Position numbers and translations under genes: made by a program
Assembly: GCA_019137115.1 (NCBI GenBank)
Contig: JAGVSV010000325.1
Coordinates: 1-9,430 of the forward strand
DNA: 9,430 nt
Source of the DNA: Bacillota bacterium
Lineage (GTDB): Bacteria > Bacillota > Clostridia > Christensenellales > Aristaeellaceae
Reading direction: 5' to 3'
Notes under the pieces: generated by a model
What the model saw: only the letters and a program-made list of their open reading frames with translations
The model's database searches: none
What the model was told of the DNA's origin: nothing
Part shown: piece by piece, positions 1 through 5,084 of the stretch
How the letters are laid out: each line of letters opens with the position of its first letter
Numbering within the stretch: the stretch's first letter is position 1

Positions 1-1028
1 TGCCGGCGCACACGCCGCCGCTGGACACCGCGGTGGGCGGCGAACGCCTGACCACCCAACTGGTCGGCGTTGCCCGGGAGAGCGGCCGGTATGTGTTTGA
101 CTTTGCGCTGCTTGCGCGGTACGTGGACATCTGCAAGCGCGCGGGCGTCACCTATTACGAAATTGCCCACCTGTTCACCCAGTGGGGCGCCTACCGCGCG
201 CCCAAGATTGTCGCCACCGTGGACGGCAAGCCGCAGCGCATCTTTGGCTGGGACACCGATGCCACCGGGAACAGCTACAAGGCGTTCCTGGATGCTTATC
301 TGCCGGCGCTGACGGCAGAGCTGCGCCGCCTGGGCATTGCGGGCAGGACATATTTTCACATTTCCGATGAGCCCTCCAAGGCGCACATTGATCAGTATCT
401 GGCGGCCAAAGCGCTGGTCACGCCGCACCTGAAGGGGTTCAAGATCATTGACGCGCTCAGCGACGTCGCATTTTATGAAAGCGGCGCGGTGCCGCTGCCC
501 ATCCCCGCCTCCAACCACATGGACGCGTTCCTTAAGGCCGACATACCCGAGCGCTGGACGTATTACTGCGTGGGCCAGCACTGGCAGGTGAGCAACACGT
601 TCATCGCCATGCCCGCCGCGCGCACGCGCATCATCGGCGCGCAGATGTATCGCTTTGGCATCACGGGTTTCCTGCAATGGGCGTACAACTTTTATAACTC
701 CCAGTATTCCGAAAGCGCGGTCAACCCGTTCCTGATCACCGACGCGGACGGCTTTGCCCCGGCGGGCGACGCCTTCCAGGTGTACCCCGGCGAAGGGGGC
801 GTGCCACTGGATTCGCTGCGGCTGATGCTGTTTCATCACGCGCTGCAGGACAACCGTGCCCTGCGCTGGGCCGAGGCGCTGGCAGGGCGCGAGCGCGTGC
901 TGGCGGAACTGGAGCAGGGGTTGGACACGCCGCTTTCTTTCACCGAGTACCCGATGGACGAACTCTATCTGCTGTCGGTGCGCGAGCGCGTCAACCGGCT
1001 GATCGCGGAACGTACGAAGCCCAGCTGA
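1..1028 (+). CDS. DUF4091 domain protein, glycoside-hydrolase-like (5' partial)
   Basis: This is the C-terminal part (about 341 codons) of a larger protein. The frame is open from base 3, so the GTG at 33 is probably internal and the true start lies upstream of the window. The fold looks like a TIM-barrel glycosidase-type protein. A beta-strand ending in the motif HISDEPS has its Asp-Glu pair at bases 366-371, the likely acid/base position by analogy with clan A glycosidases. Further on come aromatic-rich strands (GFLQWAYNFYNSQ) and the tail 'FQVYPGEGGVPLDSLRLMLFHHALQDNRAL'-like region, which is the hallmark of DUF4091 and is described here by its key residues Y-P-G, D-S-L-R and Q-D. Members are found beside carbohydrate genes, but substrates are mostly unknown. 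The stop lies 15 nt before a strong promoter, so this gene ends its own transcription unit. The family call rests on recalled motifs. The enzymatic role is inference. Confidence 0.72.
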   Translation, partial: PAHTPPLDTAVGGERLTTQLVGVARESGRYVFDFALLARYVDICKRAGVTYYEIAHLFTQWGAYRAPKIVATVDGKPQRIFGWDTDATGNSYKAFLDAYLPALTAELRRLGIAGRTYFHISDEPSKAHIDQYLAAKALVTPHLKGFKIIDALSDVAFYESGAVPLPIPASNHMDAFLKADIPERWTYYCVGQHWQVSNTFIAMPAARTRIIGAQMYRFGITGFLQWAYNFYNSQYSESAVNPFLITDADGFAPAGDAFQVYPGEGGVPLDSLRLMLFHHALQDNRALRWAEALAGRERVLAELEQGLDTPLSFTEYPMDELYLLSVRERVNRLIAERTKPS

Positions 1029-1043
1029 CAAACCGGGCGTCGT

Positions 1044-1072
1044 TTGACAGCCCAGGACGCGTTTTCTATAAT
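1044..1072 (+). promoter_or_regulatory. Consensus sigma-A promoter for the dCMP deaminase-LCP-nth-GH13 operon
   Basis: A perfect -35 TTGACA (1044-1049) and a perfect -10 TATAAT (1067-1072) are separated by exactly 17 nt. Transcription would start near 1079, giving a leader of about 20 nt before the TTG start at 1099, with the ribosome binding site AAGGAGG at 1085-1091. The match is visible directly. That it is active is inferred. Confidence 0.88.
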
Positions 1073-1098
1073 GACCGCCAATACAAGGAGGGCGTCAC

Positions 1099-1587
1099 TT
1101 GGATAAATGGGATCACCGTTTTATGGAGATGACACGGCTCGTCTCTGAATGGACCAGCTGCATGCAGCCCGGCCGGGCGATCGGCGCGGTCATCGTCAAG
1201 GACAAGCGCGTGGTGACCACCGGATACAACGGCGCGCCGGCGGGCATGAGAACCTGCAAGGAGCGCGGGGAGTGCCTGCGCCGGAAGCTAAACATCCCCT
1301 CGGGTACGCGCGCGGAGGTGTGCTATGCCATCCACGCCGAGCAGAACGCGGTGATCCAGGCAGCCAAGCTGGGGGTGTCCATTGAGGGCGCCACCATCTA
1401 CTGCACGCACCAGCCATGCTCGGTCTGCGCGCGGATCATCGCCAATGCCGGCATTGTGCGCGTCGTGTATGAGCATGGGTACCCGGACGATTTCACCCTG
1501 GAAATCCTGAATGAAATTGGCATCAAGCTGGAAAAATATGTACGTGATGGCGAACCCGCCTCCGATGCCCCCGTACAGGCCTTTTAG
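1099..1587 (+). CDS. dCMP/cytidine deaminase family protein (ComEB-like)
   Basis: This is a 162-residue zinc-dependent deaminase, most likely converting dCMP to dUMP in the cytoplasm to feed dTMP synthesis. The catalytic signature is complete: His79 and Glu81 in HAEQNAV, and Cys107 and Cys110 in PCSVC. These would bind the catalytic zinc and shuttle the proton. Extra cysteines (Cys53, Cys59, Cys75) sit in the insertion before the HAE motif, as in clostridial and archaeal dCMP deaminases, and may bind a second metal. The start is TTG at 1099, chosen because AAGGAGG ends 7 nt upstream and no ATG in frame gives the N-terminal 'KWDHRFM' helix that the family has. It is the first gene of an operon behind a consensus promoter. 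ComEB of Bacillus is the named relative. Free cytidine or another deaminated nucleotide cannot be excluded as substrate. Confidence 0.88.
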   Translation: MDKWDHRFMEMTRLVSEWTSCMQPGRAIGAVIVKDKRVVTTGYNGAPAGMRTCKERGECLRRKLNIPSGTRAEVCYAIHAEQNAVIQAAKLGVSIEGATIYCTHQPCSVCARIIANAGIVRVVYEHGYPDDFTLEILNEIGIKLEKYVRDGEPASDAPVQAF

Positions 1588-1590
1588 CGC

Positions 1591-2535
1591 ATGAAGAGAA
1601 TTCGCTGGGTTGCAGTCCTTCTGCTTGTGTGCCTGTTTACGACCACCTACGCCACCGAACCTGCCATCAGCGTGCTGGAGCGCAACCAGATCCCCGCCAC
1701 GCCTCGGGGCATGCACCATTACCTGCTGGTCTGCATGGATTCCTGGGGCGCCAACCTGTCCCGGCTGGGGTACAGCGACGGCATGGTGCTCATCACAATT
1801 GACGAAGCCTCCGGGCGCATCATTACTACTAGCTTTATCCGGGATACGCTGGTCATCCATCCGGACGGCAAACCCGGCCGGCTGACGTATGTGATGAAGG
1901 AATTTGGCATCAACGGCCTGATGGACACGCTGAACCGGCATTTTGGCTTACAGATTGAAAAGTACATCCTGATGGACTGGAGCCAGGTGTCCGCCATCGT
2001 GGACATCGTGGGCGGCGTGAACCTGGAGGTGACCGCGCGCGAGGCGGGCTATCTCAAACGCTATGCCATCTCCCCCACCAGCACGCGCCCTGCCATGGAC
2101 AATGCAGGACCGTATTATTTCAAGGGGCATGCCGCGGTGATCTACATGCGCTGCCGCAGGGTGCCCGCGCTTAACGGCGACAAGTATGACATGGGCCGCA
2201 CGTTCCGCGCGCGGTATGTGCTGCGGCGTATCGCAGAAAGCCTCAAGGACATCTCTTATGAGGACGCGTACGACATGTTCCGGCAGGTGTTTGACGCCCT
2301 GGGCGACAAGAGCCGCTTCTTCCACACCAATATTTCGATGGCCGACCTGATGCAGGCGTTCCAGATGGTGTTTGCATTGAAAGGCACGCAGGTGGAGGAA
2401 TTCCGGCTGCCGATTGACGGCACGTTCAACACCTACATCTATGCCGGCGGGCAGGCGCAGCTGATGGATTTTGAGGCAAACCGGCTGGCGCTGCGCGACT
2501 TCCTGTTTGACAAATCCTTTGTGGTCATCGATTGA
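1591..2535 (+). CDS. LytR-CpsA-Psr (LCP) family wall-polymer transferase
   Basis: A 314-residue exported protein. LCP enzymes transfer undecaprenyl-linked glycopolymers such as teichoic acids or capsule to peptidoglycan outside the membrane. Residues 5-20 form a hydrophobic segment after Lys2-Arg3-Arg5, acting as a signal or membrane anchor, with a possible cleavage after TTTYA (Ala21). The LCP core follows: Asp50 and Asp63 at the magnesium-binding positions, SFIRD (Arg84, Asp85) for the usual SIPRD, VDIVGGVNLEV (137-147), AVIYMRCR (182-189), and GRTFRARYVL (Arg203, Arg206). The usual Arg residues of the DxR and RSD motifs are replaced by Trp52 and Tyr61. The start ATG lies 3 nt after the deaminase stop and has only a weak ribosome binding site, so translation is probably coupled. 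The family is secure. The polymer it transfers is unknown. Confidence 0.87.
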   Translation: MKRIRWVAVLLLVCLFTTTYATEPAISVLERNQIPATPRGMHHYLLVCMDSWGANLSRLGYSDGMVLITIDEASGRIITTSFIRDTLVIHPDGKPGRLTYVMKEFGINGLMDTLNRHFGLQIEKYILMDWSQVSAIVDIVGGVNLEVTAREAGYLKRYAISPTSTRPAMDNAGPYYFKGHAAVIYMRCRRVPALNGDKYDMGRTFRARYVLRRIAESLKDISYEDAYDMFRQVFDALGDKSRFFHTNISMADLMQAFQMVFALKGTQVEEFRLPIDGTFNTYIYAGGQAQLMDFEANRLALRDFLFDKSFVVID

Positions 2536-2537
2536 GC

Positions 2538-2546
2538 GGGGAGGAG
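2538..2546 (+). promoter_or_regulatory. Ribosome binding site that sets the nth start
   Basis: GGGGAGGAG lies 5 nt before the ATG at 2552. The same frame is open further upstream to a possible start at 2471, but that would overlap the LCP gene by 65 nt and add 27 residues that Nth proteins lack. The site and the family length both favour 2552. Confidence 0.8.
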
Positions 2547-2551
2547 CGCGG

Positions 2552-3205
2552 ATGAACGACCCGACAACAAACAAAAAAATCCTGGCGATGCTTGCCGGGA
2601 TGTACCCGGACGCGGCGTCCGAACTGGACTTCAGCGACGCCTACCAGACGCTGGTGGCAACGATGCTGGCCGCGCAATCCACCGACAAGCAGGTCAACAA
2701 GGTCACCCCGCAGGTGTTCCGGGATTTCCCGACGGTTGCCGCCATGGCGGGCACCACGCCGGAAATATTGTTCCCCTATGTAAAAAGTTGCGGCTTTGCG
2801 TCCAAAGCCACCAACATCGTCAACGCCTGCCGCAAAATCGTGGCGGAGTTTGACGGCAAGGTGCCCGACACGTTGGAAGGGTTGACCTCCCTGCCCGGCG
2901 TCGGGCGCAAAACCGCCAATGTGGTGCTTGCCAACGCCTTCGGGATACCGGCTATGGCCGTGGACACGCATGTGTTCCGCGTCAGCAATCGACTGGGCCT
3001 GGCCGAAGCCAACACCGTGGAGAAAACCGAACAGCAACTAATGGAAGCGATCCCCAAAAAGGACTGGATCATCGCGCACCACTGGCTGATCTGGCATGGC
3101 CGGCGCGTGTGCCACGCGCGCAGGCCCGCCTGCCTGGGGTGCGCGCTGTACGCGCTGTGCCCCTGGGAAGGGCGCCCATCGCTCAACGACAAAAACACGC
3201 CGTAG
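2552..3205 (+). CDS. nth: Endonuclease III (DNA glycosylase/AP lyase)
   Basis: A 217-residue base-excision repair enzyme that removes oxidised pyrimidines from DNA and cleaves the abasic site. All key features are present and fall at the same residue numbers as in E. coli Nth (211 residues): the helix-hairpin-helix LPGVGRKTA (114-122) with catalytic Lys120, catalytic Asp138 in AVDTHVFR, and the iron-sulfur cluster ligands Cys187, Cys194, Cys197 and Cys203 (C-x6-C-x2-C-x5-C). The N-terminal LVATMLAAQSTDKQVN (34-49) is the typical first DNA-binding helix region. It lies 16 nt after the LCP gene and 15 nt before the GH13 gene, within the operon. No functional residue is missing. Confidence 0.97.
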   Translation: MNDPTTNKKILAMLAGMYPDAASELDFSDAYQTLVATMLAAQSTDKQVNKVTPQVFRDFPTVAAMAGTTPEILFPYVKSCGFASKATNIVNACRKIVAEFDGKVPDTLEGLTSLPGVGRKTANVVLANAFGIPAMAVDTHVFRVSNRLGLAEANTVEKTEQQLMEAIPKKDWIIAHHWLIWHGRRVCHARRPACLGCALYALCPWEGRPSLNDKNTP

Positions 3206-3220
3206 GAGGGCAGCCGCCGC

Positions 3221-4993
3221 ATGGAGCTGTACCATAACTCGCAGGACATTCAATTCCGCAGCCCAACCGGCGCTGTGACCGTAGGGACCGAAGTGATCCT
3301 TCGCCTGCTGGTGCAGGGGGAGCATGGTTCCGTGCAGTTGCGCACCTGGAACGGGCTGGAAACTTATACCGCAATGACCCGGGGAAAACTGGGCATGTAT
3401 GAAGCCCGCATCCTCTGCCCCGATGAGTCGGGCCTGATGTGGTACGACTTCCGGGTGGAGGACGAGCGCGGACACTATCACTATTATGGCAACGCGCGCG
3501 ACAAACTGGGCGGCGTGGGCACGACATACCAGGACAAGCCGCCCTCCTACCAGATCACCGTGTATGACCCGGACTGGGCGCCGCCCCGCTATCTGCGCGA
3601 GGGCATCATGTACCAGATATTCCCCGACCGCTTTGCGCGCTCCAAGCCGCCCAGCAGCACGCGGGAGGATGTGTACCTCCACGAGAACTGGGACGGACTG
3701 CCCCGGGTGGACCCGCGCGCGCGGGACGGCGCGTACAGCGCCTATGACTTTTTCGGCGGCGATTTGAACGGCATCCGGGAGAAGCTGCCCTACCTTCAGG
3801 AGCTGGGCGTCACGGTGTTGTATTTGACCCCGATTTTCCGCTCGGCCTCCAACCACCGTTATGACACCGGAGATTATCTATCCATCGACCCCATGCTGGG
3901 CACCCAGGATGATTTCCGCGCGCTGTGCCAGGAAGCCCAGCAGCAGGGCATCCGCGTGCTGCTGGACGGGGTGTTCAGCCACACGGGCGACGACAGCATC
4001 TACTTTAACCGCCGGGGCACCTACCCCGGCAAGGGCGCGTACCAGAGCAAGCAGTCGCCGTACTACTCGTGGTTCAAGTTCACCAAGTACCCGGACACCT
4101 ATGCCTCCTGGTGGAACATCCACACGCTGCCCGAGGTGAACAAGGACGACCCGTCCTACCGCTCGTTCATTCTGGGGCGCGACGGCGTAGCGCGCCACTG
4201 GCTGGGGCAAGGTGCGACCGGCTGGCGGCTGGACGTGGCGGATGAATTACCCATGTCGTTCCTGCGCGAACTGCGCACGGCGGTCAAGGACGAGAACCCG
4301 GACAGCACCCTGCTGGGCGAGGTTTGGGAGGATGCCAGCAACAAAATCGCTTACGGCAAGATGCGCTGCTACGCGCTGGGCGACACGCTTGACAGCGTGA
4401 TGAACTATCCGCTCCGGGATGCCATCATCCGGTTTTTGACTGGCACAACCACGGCGGCCCACACGGTGCGCAGCATCCGCAGCCTGCAGGAGAATTACCC
4501 CACACCGTTTTTCTACGCGCTGATGAACCTGATGGGCAGCCATGACCGCGCGCGCATCCTTAATGTGCTGGTGAACCGCGAGTATACGCAGCTGCCCATC
4601 GGCGAGCGCGGCGGCAAAACGCTGCCGCCTGATCTGCGGGATTTGGCCGAGGAGCGCTACCTCAAGATGGTAGCGATTTACATGGCGCTGCCCGGCATGC
4701 CCAGCATTTACTATGGCGACGAGGTGGGCATGGAAGGGGCAACCGACCCGTTCAGCCGCGCGCCCTTTCCCTGGGGACGTGAGCACACGCGGTTAAGAAC
4801 GCAGGTGCGCGACGCTATTGCGTTGCGCAAGGAGCGGCCGGTGCTGCGCACGGGCGTGTTGCGGCTGTCCTGCGAGGGAAATGATACGCTGGTGATCGAG
4901 CGCAGCGCCATTGACGGCAAGGATGTATTTGGCGAACCCATGGCCGACGCGCCCTACATCCTGCGCGTCACCCGGGACGCCTTTTCGGTGTAA
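3221..4993 (+). CDS. GH13 alpha-glucan hydrolase (neopullulanase/alpha-amylase type)
   Basis: A 590-residue cytoplasmic alpha-amylase-family enzyme with no signal peptide, likely to hydrolyse maltodextrins or other short alpha-glucans. Residues 1 to about 115 form a beta-sandwich N-domain like those of neopullulanases. The barrel begins at YQIFPDRF (131-138). The four conserved regions are intact: DGVFSH (249-254), GWRLDVAD with nucleophile Asp338, LLGEVWED with acid/base Glu367, and GSHD with His441-Asp442. A large B-domain carries the WWNIHTLPEVNKDDPSYR-type segment, seen in clostridial members. The C-terminal domain is only about 50 residues, shorter than in relatives, and ends at RVTRDAFSV. 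The start is supported by AGGAGGG (3204-3210), which overlaps the nth stop. The exact substrate and linkage preference (alpha-1,4 versus mixed 1,6) cannot be read from the sequence. Confidence 0.93.
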   Translation: MELYHNSQDIQFRSPTGAVTVGTEVILRLLVQGEHGSVQLRTWNGLETYTAMTRGKLGMYEARILCPDESGLMWYDFRVEDERGHYHYYGNARDKLGGVGTTYQDKPPSYQITVYDPDWAPPRYLREGIMYQIFPDRFARSKPPSSTREDVYLHENWDGLPRVDPRARDGAYSAYDFFGGDLNGIREKLPYLQELGVTVLYLTPIFRSASNHRYDTGDYLSIDPMLGTQDDFRALCQEAQQQGIRVLLDGVFSHTGDDSIYFNRRGTYPGKGAYQSKQSPYYSWFKFTKYPDTYASWWNIHTLPEVNKDDPSYRSFILGRDGVARHWLGQGATGWRLDVADELPMSFLRELRTAVKDENPDSTLLGEVWEDASNKIAYGKMRCYALGDTLDSVMNYPLRDAIIRFLTGTTTAAHTVRSIRSLQENYPTPFFYALMNLMGSHDRARILNVLVNREYTQLPIGERGGKTLPPDLRDLAEERYLKMVAIYMALPGMPSIYYGDEVGMEGATDPFSRAPFPWGREHTRLRTQVRDAIALRKERPVLRTGVLRLSCEGNDTLVIERSAIDGKDVFGEPMADAPYILRVTRDAFSV

Positions 4994-5026
4994 CGAGCGA
5001 TTATTACAATTATATGAAGCATTTTC

Positions 5027-5055
5027 TTGACACTGTCATGGAAGCGTCATAGAAT
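5027..5055 (+). promoter_or_regulatory. Sigma-A promoter for the wall protein-cmk-plsC-ispH cluster
   Basis: The -35 TTGACA (5027-5032) and -10 TAGAAT (5050-5055) are separated by 17 nt, one mismatch from full consensus. Start of transcription would be near 5062, with a leader of about 23 nt. It lies in a 91-nt AT-richer gap, the only clear break in the second half of the window. No terminator hairpin for the upstream operon is visible in this gap. Confidence 0.85.
5033..5050 (+). promoter_or_regulatory. PhoB-box-like direct repeat inside the promoter spacer
   Basis: CTGTCAT (5033-5039), four bases, then GCGTCAT (5044-5050) gives two half-sites 11 bp apart. This spacing is one helical turn and matches the known Pho box layout (CTGTCAT-N4-CTGTCAY) with two mismatches in 14 half-site positions. 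The repeat fills the -35/-10 spacer rather than lying upstream, which for an activator site would be unusual. It could be an OmpR/PhoB-type operator, or chance. Confidence 0.35.
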
Positions 5056-5071
5056 AGGGGCATAAAATCGT

Positions 5072-5079
5072 GGGGAGGG
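5072..5079 (+). promoter_or_regulatory. Ribosome binding site that sets the wall protein start
   Basis: GGGGAGGG ends 5 nt before the ATG at 5085. A GTG at 5070 is in frame but overlaps this site and would place charged residues before the signal peptide, so 5085 is taken as the start. Confidence 0.83.
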
Positions 5080-5084
5080 CTCAC

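Noticed and set aside
33..35. GTG as a possible start for the first gene
   Set aside because: The same frame is open back to the window edge and the DUF4091 family has a long N-terminal part, so this codon is probably internal.
1288..1941. Open frame of 217 codons on the minus strand
   Set aside because: It is opposite the dCMP deaminase and LCP genes, with no ribosome binding site or domain pattern that I can support.
2471..2551. Upstream start giving nth 27 extra residues
   Set aside because: It would overlap the LCP gene and lacks a ribosome binding site. Numbering from 2552 matches E. coli Nth exactly at the catalytic and cluster residues.
3038..3856. Long open frame of 272 codons on the minus strand
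   Set aside because: It lies opposite the nth and GH13 genes, which have full family motifs. Its translation shows no recognisable domain and is typical of antisense frames in GC-rich DNA.
4994..5026. Possible terminator after the GH13 gene
   Set aside because: The stretch is AT-rich but I see no stem-loop followed by a T-run, so no terminator is claimed.
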